A stretch of DNA of 64,000 nt from Tolypeutes matacus (taxonomy: Eukaryota > Chordata > Mammalia > Cingulata > Chlamyphoridae): the NCBI GenBank assembly GCA_026826555.1, contig JAKSZT010000116.1, positions 1,404,613 through 1,468,612 on the forward strand, given 5' to 3'. The notes below the pieces were generated by a model. It was not told the origin of the DNA. It did no database searches and saw only the letters and a list, made by a program, of their open reading frames with translations. A program made the translations under genes and the position numbers. This document shows, piece by piece, positions 23,651 through 38,235 of the stretch. Each line of letters begins with the position of its first letter. Position 1 is the stretch's first letter.

Positions 23651-24253
23651 TGTAAGCCTTTTGTATGTAGGACATTTTGGTTAGATTAAGATAAGGGTCC
23701 TTTCCATTAGGTCACTTCTGTTAGATTGCTTTGGTTTTGTTATGGGCCTCTGATTAGATTTCAGGCACCAGGATGGACCCCAATCATTGTGCTGAAATCC
23801 TACATACATGGAGCACACAGAGAAAGTGTGCTGCCATGTTTACCCTGCCATGTGGGAGAGGGCTCCAGGATCTCCTACAGCTGGGGAGAGATACAGAAAC
23901 CCTGAAAGGCTGAGGGAGAGGCCAGAGGGTGGTGTCATGGAGCAGCTTGAAACTGAAGACATCCAAGAGAGAGGAGAAGGGAGAGTTGTGAGCAATTGTG
24001 TCTGATGGCCCACTGCTGAGCACAGGGAGAAAGAGAGTTTGGAGGAGAAGGCAGAGAGAGAAAGGCAGGCCCAACATTTTGCCTTGTTCGGAGTCCAGTA
24101 GCAGCTGACTCTTGTTAAGACAGCATTTTTGATGATGCCTTGATTTGGACATTTTTACAGCCTCAGAACTGTAAGCTTTAACTGTAATAAATTCCAATAA
24201 AGTCCAACCTATTTCTGGTATTTTGCATTGGCTGTGCTTGGCAAACTCAAACA
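23651..24253 (+). mobile_element. MaLR-like LTR, plus strand (U3)
   Basis: Colinear with 7,690-8,290. It ends GGCAAACTCAAACA at 24,253 and keeps two AATAAA signals. Confidence 0.55.
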
Positions 24254-26044
24254 CCTGTGGGACACAGGGCTGGAGAGCTCCCCTGTTCTGAAATGGCAGT
24301 GTGATGCTGCAGCCCTGTGAATTCACCTGTAAACTGTGGGTTTCTCCAGACTAGGCTGGAATGAGTACTGGTAAGATGGAGTGGGAAGTGCTCTTGGCCA
24401 GCAAGGTCTGTGAGATAGGGTGTCAGGCAGGGGAGTCACATGGTCTGGGGACTCATCTAAATTCACAGATGCCCCAGCACAGGTTGTCCAGGTGGGCAGG
24501 GACAGATAAAACCATGGGTCCTGGAGTATGTTGCAGCAGGGGAGTCAGGGCACAGAGAGGAGACTTTCTTCTCCTGCTCCTTTTGCCCTTCCCTTGGCCT
24601 CCAACGTTGACCTTCTGAGGAGCCTGCCCCTGGGTCTCAGGCACAGACTCAGGTCTCCTGCTTCCAGTTCTACATTCACCTTCTCAAATCTTGGGGCTGC
24701 TAAAGAAAGAGCACTGCCAAGATGTATCCTGTTGGTGTGAGGAAGGAACTGCCAAAATTCACATTACATCACTGGCTAAAGCAATAACATCATCATAACG
24801 AGCAACATTTGGTCAGTGACCCTCATAAATAGTACAAGAATCCCAGAAAGCCCTGGGATCTAGGGCTGACAAGAACTGAAATGAAGTTGTGAGATTGTGC
24901 CATGTTTGCAGAAAACCTCAGAGGGAGCAAAAGCCAGATCTTTCTCAAACTAAGTAAATATTAAATTTTCAACACATTTTTAACAGTGTTGAAAATTATG
25001 CATACCTCTTCAATCCCAGAAGAGAACGGAGGAGTTGGATGGGAAGAAGCTGATGAACACCTGATGAAGTTGGAATGTAACACGTGTTCATTGCAGTTCA
25101 CCCAAGCCAGAGAGGGAATGTCCCATATGGGAACCAATCTCTTTGAGCCCCATTGGAAACTAACATCATAGGTCCTGGATCTGAAAGGAGGACATGGAGA
25201 AAGAGCTGCTCAGCACTCACAGCCTTACTTAGTGATGTGAGCCACTCTAGCGGGTCTTCCTTGGGGAGTAAACAGCAGGAAGTCCATCTTCTCCTGTGGT
25301 GCTAACAGCCCTCTAACTGCACACATATTGAGACAGTGTGGCCTGCACCGGGTCGCTTCCATGTTCCTGGAGCTCAGTGCTTATTCTTGCTGAGGGAGGC
25401 CTCCACCTCTCCAGGCAGCTGGGGAGGGGGCTTTGGGGAGAGAGCACTTTTCCTTTATGAGGAACTGTATTTGAAAAGGGTGAGGGGAAGTGCCCCCTCC
25501 TGAGTAATGTTGAAGATACTAATCAATATCTTCAAATCAACCATTTTCTATGATTTCATTGTGTACTATTATCCTAATTTCTTTTAAATTATAACCAAAT
25601 GATCCGTGCAAAGAGTATGAAAATAATTTATGTCTGTTGTGGGAAACAGCAAAATTCCTTCTCTAGACTCAAACCCCTTTCCTCCTTCCTCAAATTATCT
25701 CCATTGGTAGATTCTTTTGGGTACACATTTCTGTTTGTAAATACATGCATTCTCTTGCTTCATCCACCCCACACCCTACCATATATGAGAAAAATATTGG
25801 AGTAAAACTTAAGAATATAAATAAATTTTCTAACTTCTTAATATGCTTGAGATTAGAAGTATATCATCTAAATATGAAAGGATAATTTCTGATTTAAAAT
25901 ACTAAGGAAAATTGGAGTTAAGTAGAAATCAGGCCACTGTAGTTCACTGGCTGTTAAACTTGAATCCACATCAGAACCAGGTGAAGAAACTGAAAAAATA
26001 TAAATGGTTGGGGTGCCTTATAAGAAAATGCTACAATAATGGGC

Positions 26045-27550
<1,506 letters not shown>

Positions 27551-27723
27551 AAGTGTTATTTTGAAGAAACAATGCTTGCGGTCAGAGAACATATTTTCCC
27601 AAATTTCTTACATTCTTTGCCTTCATCTTAAGTCTGTACTTTGTGGAAGTGGGTATAGCTTCACTCACAAGCTTTTGGTTATGTGGTTCTTTCTGCTTCT
27701 TAATGTCCTATGCTTCTTCATAG

Positions 27724-27820
27724 TATGTGGGATGCAGTAAAAACAGTGCTGCAGTGAAATTTATAGCATTGAATACATTCATAAGTAAAGAGGAAAGATC
27801 CAATAGCAATCATCTAAGCA
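27724..27820 (+). mobile_element. short L1 ORF2 relic (U4)
   Basis: Same relic with two small changes; the frame reads AVKFIALNTFISKEER after a local deletion. Confidence 0.65.
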
Positions 27821-28282
27821 TCCAATTTGCGAAGTGCAACAATATCCCCTTTTTATTTGTTCTATCATTCATGGCACTTCTTGCTTCAAATGAGCATCAC
27901 ATCCAGTTTGGTGACTTCATAAGTAGGAAATGTGGAAGTGATACAGCACTTGATTTATGATGGGGACAGGACAAAACCCCATAAATCAACCATGGAATCT
28001 TCAGACTTCTGAAGGATAAGAAAGGTGCAGCTTCAAAAATGCCTGAGTAAGTTGGCCCTAGATCAAAGGCCAAAATGGCACCACAGGAAATCCTAGACAT
28101 TTTGTTTTGGACTGACTATTTTTGTTAATTTTTTCTTCTATTTATTTGAATGAGATGTGCTATTTAATATTCTTTAAAGGTTTCTAGGAAAATTATAACA
28201 CTTTTAGTTGCCTTTCCATATCTGCACTTATTATTTGTTATTGACTTGCCAAAAAATTTTATTTTAAAACATTTTATATACT

Positions 28283-28814
28283 CTTAGTCAGCCAAAGGGG
28301 TGCTGATGCAAAATACCAGAAATCTGTTGGGCTTTGTAAGGGGTATATAGTTGGGTAGAAGCTTAAGGTTACCAGGCCTTGAATCATAAGTGTCTTCCTT
28401 CACCAAAGTATGTAAGGTTCAGGCTTCTTGGGTTCCTGTATTCCCAGGGCTGCATTTTGTCTGCACTCAGCTCTTCTCTTTCCTCCACAAGGGGAGCCAT
28501 AGACTATGAGGCTCTCTAAGCTTTGCCTCTCTCCACAGTCCAGCTGTGAACTCTCAGGTGAATACCTTCTCTCTTTTACCAGGGGCCTTCTGTCCTTGCT
28601 CATCAGAACTCCAATATCAGAAACTACTTGATCTCTGCCCTTTGTCATGTCTATGTTTGACACCCCACCCACCAATGTGTGGGGCTCAGCACACTACCGA
28701 CTGTGGCCCAATCAACACCCTTATCATAACTTAATCATGCCCAGATTAACAGTCAGGTTTACAAGCACCTCCTCTATCTATTTTTGGAATTCATAATGAT
28801 ATCAAAGTGCTACA
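28283..28814 (-). mobile_element. MaLR-like LTR (U4)
   Basis: Shorter than its paralogues (about 530 bp) because of an internal deletion near 28,412, where the stretch between the TATGTAAG and GTTCAGG motifs is missing. Confidence 0.6.
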
Positions 28815-28929
28815 TATCCATTTACCCATCTTATGCTATATATTATTTTATGGTGAATTTTAGCACTTCATTGATGTCCTAGGCCACCGATATCATTATT
28901 ACTTTATCCATTCAATAGTCATTTAGATA

Positions 28930-30698
28930 GGATGGTGTTAGTGTAGGAGGGCGCACACTGCAAGCTCCCAGAGCAAAGCGGATTGGGGACGGGGTCCTAC
29001 CCTGGGGTCTGTGCTGTGCACACGTGGAGTGAGAAGCTTGGGACATCCATCTGTGCAGATCGGCAGCGTGGACTGAACAGTGGAGATTCGTGAGTTTTGA
29101 GGCTACCGGTGGAGGTTGGCACAGGCGGCTGAGACCCGCGGTTAGGGAAAAAAAAATAAAACGGCCATTTGGAGCCGCAGGTGGGGCGAAAAAGTTTTAT
29201 TTTCTGGGGATCTGGCTGCCTGGCGCCCCTTGGACCTTGTGTGAACAGAGCAAACGAGCTAATCAGAACTGGAGGGGGGATTTTGGTCGGGGAACAGAGC
29301 TGATTTCCCTAGCCACCCAGGGATAAGACCCAGGCTGCTGTGGAGTCAGGAGGAAGGGACACTTCCTAAAAAAGGGAGGGTTCGGTTGGAAGACAAGGAA
29401 GGGTATTTTATATTTTTAGACATTGATCTGGCTGCCTGCACCGCCCCATAGCTTTGGGGAGCAGATAAACCAACCTGAAGCAGCATCAGGCTGAGAGCAG
29501 ACGCGAATCTGCACTCAAACTGATTTACTGAGCAGCCCGGTGACGCTGGAGCTCGGCGCCAGAAGGGGTGGAATCCGCCGTCTTTAGCACTCCTCACTGA
29601 CTAACATCAGAGCTTCAGCTAACCTGGGGAGTCCGGAAAGTGGGAAGTGCTTGATTAATTTCCACGGGCCCAGCTAGGGTCCCTTCCGTAAGGGGGTTGG
29701 TCTAGAGGAGGAATTATTTTGGGTCCTGCATTAGGCTAAAAAAAAAAAAAAAAAGTGAGGTCACCTCAGCAAATGAAAAATAAATTCTTTTTAATTTAGT
29801 TTAATAGCTAAAAGCTGCTTCAGGACTTGCATATAGAACCCTGTGTGGAAATTCATTGATAAACACAAGTAGGCAGGAAGTATCCATGTGGACCCTAGGG
29901 GAATCATTGACCCCCCTTAGCCCTGCTTGACTGCTTGCCTGTGTGGATCTTTGGTTTCTCTCTGTTACTTTCTGGTCTATTGCTATTATTCCCGTTTTCC
30001 TCCCCCCTTCCTTTTTCCTTCTACTTTTTTTTTTAAATAGGTGCTGCCAGCTGGTCGCTTCTTTGCTGGGCTTCTTATTGAGTAATTTCCTACTTGCTGT
30101 ATATATTGATTCTGTATTACAAACTATTGCTTATCCTTCCTGCATCTTTCTGCCTTCTGTTTTCTGTTGTGGCTCTTAGAGACAACATTTTTTCATAGGC
30201 CCACAACTTAAGGGTGTCAATTTCTATCCCATCTATTTTGTTTTCTTCTTCTTCTTTTTTCTTTTTTTTTTCATTAGTATTAACTTTTTCCTTTCAGATT
30301 TTTCTCTACTATTTCTCTCCCTCCTCATAATTCTAGCCTTCTAAATCACTATATATATATATTCCTCCATTTGTTTTACCAGTCCATTTTAGGAACTCCA
30401 TATTTTTTCCTAGTACTCTACACTGCATACACAAGTTAAATATTCATCTCATTAAGTCTCATTTTGCACCTCTTCTAACTTTTATCAATATTTCTATTAT
30501 CCTTCTGCCTTCCTTACATCTTTTGATTCCTCTGGCCCTAACCTTTTGCCTTCAAGGGAACATAGAAAGAAGCAAGGAAATAAAATAAGAAGAAAACCTG
30601 CCAAAGAGAAAACTTAACTCGCATGCAGAACCAACAGGTAAATAAAATTCTAGAGCATAGAGAAAAGCTAATCAACTGAACAAACCCATCAAGATAAT
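28930..30698 (+). promoter_or_regulatory. L1#1 5' UTR / internal promoter region
   Basis: About 1.77 kb upstream of ORF1. The first 700 bp are clearly richer in G+C and CpG than the surroundings, as expected for an L1 internal promoter. The rest is T-rich with an A17 run at about 29,739-29,755. The downstream half is shared with L1#3 (53,356-54,134). No splice or YY1-type motif is asserted. Confidence 0.7.
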
Positions 30699-31651
30699 AT
30701 GATGACCAGAGGGCAACAGAAAAATACAAATGACTCTGAGAAACTGGAAAACATGGACCAGTCCAGTGCACAAAATAAAAACCAGGAAGCAATGCAGTAC
30801 ATCAAACAACTAATCAAAGCTATCCAAACAAATATCATGGACCAACTTAAAGAACTGAAGGAAGAGATTAAGGATATAAAGAAGACACTGGGAAAACATA
30901 CTGAAGAAATAGCTAACACACCTAAAAAGGTAATAGATATGATGGCGAACAAAGACACAAGTCAAGAAATGAAAAAGACGCTGGACTCACATGGCAGCAG
31001 AATTGACCAGGCAGAGGAAAGAATTAGTTATATGGAAGACAATACAGTTGAAATCAAAGGGATTGTAGAAAAGATAGACAAAAAGATAGAAAAAGACGCA
31101 CAAACATACGCATTATGGGCATCCAAGAAGGAGAAGAGAAGGGAAAGGGAACAGAAGAAGTGGTGAAGGAAGTTATGGCTGAAAACTTCCCAACTCTATT
31201 GAGAGAGATGGATGTGCAGATCCAGGAAGCAGAGTGCACCCTAAATAGTATAAATCCCAACAGGCCAACTCCAAGACATATACTTGTCAAATTGTCCAAT
31301 GCTCAAGACAAAGAGAAAATACTCAAGGCAGCAAGAGAAAAGAGAACCATCACATACAAGGGAAGCACAATATGATTAAGTGTTGATTTCTCAGCTGAAA
31401 CCATGGAGGCAAGAAGACAGTGGCATGACATAGTCAAAACACCAAAAGAAAAAACTTCCAGCCACGAATTCCCTATTCAGCAAAATTGGCAATCAAAAAT
31501 GATGGAGAGTTCAAAATATTCACAGATAAACAGCACTTAAGAGAGTATGTCAAGAAGAAACCAGCACTTCAAGAAATACTAAAGGAATCTCTACAAGTTG
31601 AAAGGAAAAAACAAAGGAGAGAGAGTTGGAGGAGAGTTTAAAAACAACTGA
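30699..31651 (+). pseudogene. L1#1 ORF1 (RNA-binding protein), broken
   Basis: Encodes the L1 nucleic-acid chaperone that coats L1 RNA. The first open frame (30,699-31,166) has a lysine- and glutamate-rich coiled-coil region. A loss of sequence near 31,090 throws the frame. The RRM and C-terminal domain continue in another phase (31,115-31,375), with the motifs IQEAE, RPTPRHILVKLS and AAREKRTITYKG, until a TGA at about 31,373 where L1#3 has a sense codon. The remainder runs to about 31,650 by comparison. No full-length protein can be made. Confidence 0.88.
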
Positions 31652-31705
31652 AAACTCAAAAAGAGAAACAAAAGAACATATGACATACATTAACCCAAAG
31701 AAAAA

Positions 31706-34700
31706 ATGACTGAAGTAAGAAATTTGTTACGAGTAATAACACTGAATGTTAATGGATTAAATTCACCAATCAAAAGACACAGATTGGCAGAATGGATAAG
31801 AAAATATGATCCATCTATATGCTGTCTACAGGAAACCCACCTTCGGCCCAGGGATTCAAGGAGGCTGAAAGTGAATGGCTGGAAAACCATTTTACAAGCT
31901 AACAATAGCCAGAAAAGGGTAGGAGTAGCTATTCTAATATCAGGCAAAATAGAATTTAAATGTAAAACTATTGTAAGAGACAAAGATGGACACTACATAT
32001 TAGTAAAAGGAGTTATCTCTCAAGAACAGAGAACAATCATCAATATTTATGCACCTAATGGAGGTGCCTCAAAATACGTGTGGCAAACTCTGGAAAAACT
32101 AAGAGGAGAAATAAATTCCTCTACAATTATAGCAGGGGACTTCAACACACCACTATCATCATTAGACAGAACATCTATGCAGAGAATCAATCAAGAAACT
32201 AAGGCACTGAACAATATATTAGAAGATTTGGACTTAATAGACATATACAGAACACTACACCCAAATACAGCAGGATTTACATTCTTCTCCAGTGCACATG
32301 GAACATACTCCAAAATAGACCACATGCTAGGCCATAAAACAACACTCAATGAATTCAGAAAGATTGAGATTATACAAAGTAATTTCTCTGACCAAAATGG
32401 AATGAAGTTGGAAGTCACTAAGGGCCAGAGAAACAGGTTAGGCACAAGGATAAGGAAGTTAAACAACACACTCTTAGACAAACAGTTGGTCAAAGAGGAA
32501 ATTTCAAAAGAAATAAGTAACTACCTTGAAAGTAATGAAAACAACAACACAACATATCAAAACTTATGGGATGTACCGAAAGCAGTCCTGAGAGGGAAGT
32601 TCATAGCCATAAATTCATATATTAAAAAAGAAGAAAGAGCTAAAATTGAAGACCTAACTGCACACTTGGAGGGATTTGAAAAACAACAACAAACTAATCC
32701 TAAAAGAAGTAGAAAACAGGAAATAACCAAGATTAGAGCAGAATTAAATGAAATAGAGAATGAAAAAGCACTGGAAACAATAAACAAAACCAAAAGCTGG
32801 TTCTTCGAGAATATCAACAAAATTGACAAACCCTTAGCCAGACTAACAAAGAAAAAGAGAGAACAGATGCAAATACATAAAATAAGGAATGAACAAGGTG
32901 ATATCACCACTGACCCCACAGAAATAAAGAGTATCATAAGAGGATACTTTGAAAAATTATATGCCAACAAAAATGACAATTTAGAGGAAATGGACAAGTT
33001 TCTAGAAACCCACAAACAGCTGACATTGATGGAAGAAGAAATAGATGAACTCAACAGTCCAAATACAAGTAAAGAGGTAGACTCAGTCATTAAAAACCTC
33101 CCAAATAAGAAGAGTCCAGGACCAGATGGCTTCACAGCTGAATTCTACCAAACATTCCGGAAAGAGCTAACACCAATTCTACTTAAGCTCTTCCAAAAAA
33201 TAGAAGTAGAAGGAATATTATCTAACTCATTCTATGATGCCAACATTACCCTGATACCAAAACCAAATAAAGATACCACAAGAAAGGAAAATTACAGACC
33301 AATTTCTCTAATGAACCTAGATGCTAAAATCCTTAACAAAATACTTGCTAATCGCATTCAACAACATATCAAAAGGATTATACACCATGACCAACTGGGT
33401 TTCATCCCAGGTATGCAAGGATGGTTCAATATAAGAAAATCAATCAATGTAACACACCACATAAACAAACTGAAAGAAAAAAATCACATGATCATCTCTA
33501 TTGATGCAGAAAAAGCATTCGACAAAATACAGCATTCTTTCCTCATAAAAACACTACAAAAGAAAGGAATAAATGGAAACTTTCTGAAAATGATAAAGGG
33601 TATATACGAAAAACCCAAAGCTAACATCATTTTCAATGGTGAAATCCTAAATGCCTTCCCTCTGAGATCGGGAACAAGACAAGGATGCCCACTATCACCA
33701 CTCCTATTTAACATTGTCTTAGAAGTACTTGCACGAGCACTGAGACAAGAAAAGGACATAAAAGACATCCAGATTGAAAAAGAAGAAGTAAAAATTTCAT
33801 TTTTGCAGATGACATGATCCTATACATAGAAAGCCCTGAGAAATTGACAAGGCTTCTAGAACTTATAAAGGAGTTCAGTAATGTTGCAGGCTATAAGATC
33901 AACGCTCAAAAATCAGTAGCATTTCTGTACACCAATAACCAGCAAACTGAGGAGGAAATCAGGAAAAAAATACCATTTACAATAGTAAACAAAACAATCA
34001 AATACCTAGGAATAAATTTAACTAAAGATGTAAAGGACTTATATACAGAAAACTACACAACACTATTAAAGGAAATCAAAGAAGACTTAAATAAATGGAA
34101 AAATATTCCCTGTTCATGGATGGGAAGACTAAAGATCATCAAGATGTCTATCCTACCCAAACTAATCTACAGATTTAATGTAATCCCAATAAAAGTCAAC
34201 ACTATATTTTTTAAGGAACTGGAAAAACTAACCACAAAATATATTTGGAGAGGCAAGAGGCCCCGAATTGCCAAAGATATATTGAAAAAGAAAAGTGAAG
34301 TTGGAGGTATCACATTACCTGACTTTAAAACATACTACAAAGCTACAGTGATCAAAACTGCGTGCTATTGGCACAAGGATAGACCTACTGACCAATGGAA
34401 CTGGATTGAGAGTTCTGATATAGATCCTTGCACATACAGGCAACTGATATTTGACAAGGACATGAAACCCACTCAGTTGGGAGAGAGTGGCCTCTTTAAC
34501 AAGTGGTGCTTGGAGAACTGGATATCCATATCCAAAAGAATGAGAGAAGAATACCATCTCACACCCTGTACAAAAATCAACTCAAGATGGATCAAAGATC
34601 TAAATATAGGAGCCAAAACCATAAAAACCTTGGAAGATAATGTAGGGAAGCATCTACAGGACCTTTAATAAGAAATGGTTTCATGAACTTCACAGCCAAA

Positions 34701-35519
34701 ACATGAGCAGCAAGAGAAAAAATTGATAAATGGGATTTCCTCAAAATTAAAAACTCCTGCACCTCTAAGGATGTTATTAAGAAAATAAAAAGGCAAACTA
34801 CCCAATGGGAAAAAATATTCGGCAAACATATATCTGATAGGAGCCTAAGATCCTGCATATATAAAGAAATCCTTCACCTCGAAAATAAAAGGACAAAAAA
34901 CCCATATATAAAATGGGCAAGTGACCTGAAAAGACACTTCTCCAAGGAAGAAATACAAATGGCTATAAAGCACATGAAAAAATGCTCAACATCACTTGCT
35001 ATCAGGGAAATGCAAATCAAAACTACAATGAGATATCATCTTACACCCATCAGAATGGCAGCTATTGAAAAAACAGGAGACACTAAATGTTGGAGAGGAT
35101 GTGGAGGAATAGGAACCCTCATCCACTGCTGGTGGGATTACGGTATGGTCCAGCCACTGTGGAGGACAGTTTGGCGGTTCCTCAGAAAACTAGCAATAGA
35201 TCTTTCCTATGATCCAGCAATTCCACTGCTGGGTGTATACCCAGAAGAACTGAAAACAAAAATACAAACAGATATATGCACACCAATGTTCATAGCAGCA
35301 TTGTTCACCATTGCCAAAAGTTGGAATCAGCCCCGGTGCCCATCAACAGACGAATTGATAAGCAAAATGTGGTACATACATACAATAGAATATTACTCAG
35401 CTGTAAGAAGGAACAAAGTGCTAACACATGGAATAACATGGATGAATTTTGAAGACCTTATGTTGAGTGAAGCAAGCCAGGCACTGAAGGATGAACAGTA
35501 TATGCTCTCACTGATCTGA
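31706..35519 (+). pseudogene. L1#1 ORF2 (endonuclease-reverse transcriptase), broken
   Basis: The overall span (about 1,270 codons) is the normal length for L1 ORF2. The first 703 codons are open. The endonuclease shows NVNGLN, QETHL, GDFN and SKIDH motifs, but the catalytic SDH is SDQ, with the change at codon 230. The RT shows [24 protein letters not shown] (motif A) and [10 protein letters not shown] (motif B). A one-base loss at about 33,800 shifts the frame exactly at the FADD catalytic motif, and 33,814-34,668 continues in the next frame. A second one-base loss near 34,665 and a stop near 34,705 follow. The C-terminus (34,959-35,519) carries CWRGCG and IHCWW, but the fourth ligand of the Cys-rich motif is Tyr. 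Inactive. Confidence 0.92.
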
Positions 35520-36269
35520 AATGAGGAAAGTGAGCAGTCTCTGAGAACCATTGTCTGAAAGGAGGTTAACAAAGGAGAGTAATAGAAGAGCAGGCTTTGA
35601 GCTGTCACCCATATGGACATAATCTATGTTAAAGGGATAGAGTGTGGTTGCATGTTGGGGGATGGGGCAGATGAGTGGTGGTGTTCTGGGTTTGGTGTTG
35701 CAGCACTGGAGGGTGGGTGGATTAGGAAGGGCTGGTTCAAATCCCCAGGGCATGTAACTGTGAATCTTGACATTCCATGCATTGGGAGAGGGGGGTATCA
35801 CGGGCCCTGGGGGGCTAGGGAGAAGGGAATAGTCGAGATCTAATGGGTTGTTTGGTGGTCATGGGGAAGGTTTTTCATTACCTTACAGTAATGGACACAG
35901 GACATAGTAAATATCATCAAAATTATTAAACTGTATTATCTAAATTGTAAACTATACTGTAAATCACTGACAGTGTTTAGTTGCTATATTTTGCTATCTG
36001 CATAACAGTTATAACAATGCTAACAACCAAAAACAAAAGGGGGGGGAGTTAATATGGGGTGGGGAAGGGGGGGTGGTTTGGTATCTGGGAGACTCCGGCA
36101 CTCTATGTGTGACTTTGCTGTGACCTAAAACTTCTTTGAAAATTAAATGAAAAATTGGGAGACAATGGGGATTGAGAGGAGGAAGGTGTCATGGCACACC
36201 AGACATCCGATAACACAGTGATAAAGGGAAGGGAAAAGGGAAAAAAGAAAAGAGAGAGGGAAAAAAAAA

Positions 36270-36274
<5 letters not shown>

Positions 36275-36302
<28 letters not shown>
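36275..36302. repeat. (TA)n microsatellite
   Basis: A pure AT alternation of about 27 bases at the junction of the two 3' UTR modules. The corresponding place in L1#2 and L1#3 lacks it. Confidence 0.9.
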
Positions 36303-36306
<4 letters not shown>

Positions 36307-37290
36307 GGCATTTCCTTTGCTTTTTTGCCCATTTTTTGAATGTCCCAATCCACTAATTATATTTTATTTTGTTTTGTTCTTTGTTTGATTATTTGTTTTT
36401 TTTTTCTTCTCTCTCTTTTTTTTTTCCCCTGAGTTTCCTTATGTTTGTCTCTTGCATGTAAGCTTATCACACTTGTTTCTTTTTCCTAGTAAGTGTATTT
36501 GATTATTGTATGGTCTAAATGTTCATGGAGAATTTGGATCACAGAAGGGTTACAATGGGTACTGCGGGGGATTATTGGGGGTGGTGTCTGTGGGGGGTTT
36601 CGTGGGGATTGGTTCATCCGAATATACATGAAAGATACAAAATCATTCAAAGGATTGGGGGATGGGGCATGGTCACGATGGGTGGATAATCACACAATAA
36701 ATGTGGGAATCTGAATACCTAGCCTGTAGAGCTCTGCCACAGTCTCCAAGGGAGCAGCAATAGTCCTCTGAGTGTAGGGACAGTGCCTGTCAAAATAGGA
36801 TGACCCACTGATGTGTTTTTTTTTATTGATGACTACCCTTGTGAGTCTTTGCTCTTGTAAATGAGACTTAGCCTGCAGTTGTGGGGTGCCTAAGGGTTGC
36901 CACCTGAGAGCCTCCTTGTTGTTCAAATGTGGCCTCTCTCTAAGCCAAACTCAGCATATGATTGCATTACCTTCCCCCCAACGTGGGACATGACTCCCAG
37001 GGATGAGCCTCCTTGGCAACAAGGGATTAATACCAAGTGCCAACTGGCAACACAACTGGAAAAAGACCTTGAATAAAAGGGGGAAAGGGTAAAGACAAAT
37101 GAGTTCAAGTGTCTAAGAGACTTCAAAGAGAGTCGGGAGGTCATCCCAGAGGTAACTCTTATGCAGACCTCAGTAGGAGCTCATAGAATATCTAAATGCC
37201 TATCACCCCACTCATTGGGGTTCCTGAGAGCTCTGGAGACACCCTGGTCCTATATAAGGGGGAATAGCCCCAGAGACTGATGCCTTATCA

Positions 37291-37638
37291 GTGGATTCTA
37301 TTTTGGAATCTGTGCTCCTGAGAGTGACAGAATTAGACTCAAATAAGTCCTCCCTGCACATGGTTCACCAGTCCCTTCTATTCAAACCTATATGCAATGC
37401 TGGAGTTTTTAGGTATACTTCCAGGACTGGAGCCTCCCAACTACCTATGTGCCAGGTGTGCATTAAATCTAGGTGGAGCTGCAACTCCTACCCTAAAGTT
37501 CAATGGACTCATCCTAGTCACCTGGTGAGGAGACAACGATGGGCAATGGCCATCCCAGGGAATGGAGAGGGCCTGCATCTGCAGCCAGGATCATCCCACC
37601 CACCATATCCATGGGATATAAGACCTTATGTTGAGTGA
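37291..37638 (+). other. open frame within L1#1 3' UTR (115 codons)
   Basis: An ATG-initiated frame beginning MDSILESVLLRVTELD. The same phase is open in the paralogous positions of L1#2 (42,935-43,201), the fragment at 51,951-52,160 and, longest, L1#3 (61,256-61,663, 136 codons). It has no recognisable domain. It could be a chance frame shared by descent; the evidence for translation is only its recurrence. Confidence 0.35.
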
Positions 37639-38235
37639 AGTGGACATCACCGTCCCAGTCCCCTCTGGATTGGGGGAAGAACTATGGACTAGAGTGGACT
37701 TGATGGTATTCTCTTGTTCACATATGGTGATTCTAGCAATGAAAGAAATTATAACAATTTGGTGGAGCCAGTGGCCAGTTGACACTTTTGGGGTAGGGAG
37801 GGGATGAGCGGTTGAAATACAGGGGCTTCTTTGGGAGTTGGAGGTTATCCTCAGTACTGTTGTGGCAACGGATGTAGGTCATTTTAAATTAGCACACACC
37901 ACTCAGAACTGAGTGGGAGAGAGTGTGGTCTACAGTGTGAACTGTGGTCTATGGTTTGTGGCAAGGCTCCAGGATGTGTAAGTTCATTGAGGGTGGTGGG
38001 CCACACTGTGGGAGATGTTTGTGTGGGATGTGGTGGGAGATGTGGGAGGTGGGCAACATGGGAATCCCAGTGGGTTCCGTGTAATATTTTGGGTGATCTA
38101 AGCACCTCTTAAAATATATATATATATAACATTTTTGTAAGCAAATACACATATATGCATATATATTTATATATCATTTTGCAAATGTTTGTATGTATTG
38201 TGAGAATTTTGATTTTTACCCATAATAAAAAAAAG

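Larger units (their letters stand above)
21977..26025. repeat. tandem unit U3, zinc-finger block deleted
   Basis: A 4.05-kb unit that lacks the roughly 2-kb zinc-finger exon and L1 relic found in the other units. It starts directly at the TGACAAAACAACACCC segment and otherwise keeps both LTRs and the unassigned stretches 22,879-23,650 and 24,254-26,025. The simplest reading is a deletion or unequal exchange with the breakpoint at about 21,976. Confidence 0.8.
28930..38235 (+). mobile_element. near full-length LINE-1, L1#1
   Basis: A single plus-strand L1 of about 9.3 kb: G+C-rich 5' UTR, ORF1, ORF2, a very long 3' UTR and a short A-rich tail. ORF1 and ORF2 are in canonical order but each is broken. 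The left junction is in unit U4 and the right junction runs straight into L1#2 ORF2 sequence. I see no target-site duplication, so the present borders may come from recombination, not from one clean insertion. It is the least damaged L1 here. Confidence 0.9.
35520..38235 (+). other. L1#1 3' UTR, unusually long and composite
   Basis: About 2.7 kb between the ORF2 stop and the AATAAA-bearing tail at 38,222. It has two parts. 35,520-36,270 ends with the motif CTGTGACCTAAAAC and an A-rich run, like an L1 3' end of its own. 36,300-38,235 ends in an (AT)n stretch and an A-rich tail. The same order is present in L1#2 and L1#3, so it belongs to the L1 lineage. I recall the block around 36,900-37,100 from xenarthran L1s. 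Confidence 0.75.

Noticed and set aside
32557..33135. 192-codon minus-strand frame opposite L1 ORF2
   Set aside because: It is the antisense shadow of the ORF2 coding strand, rich in Ser/Leu/Phe as expected, with no domain.
31706..35519. Intact, mobile L1
   Set aside because: There are frameshifts at about 33,800 and 34,665, a stop near 34,705 and loss of the catalytic His at codon 230. ORF1 is also broken.
28930..38235. Target-site duplication for L1#1
   Set aside because: I compared the bases before 28,930 with those after 38,235 and saw no repeat. The right side is L1#2 ORF2, so the borders are probably recombinational.
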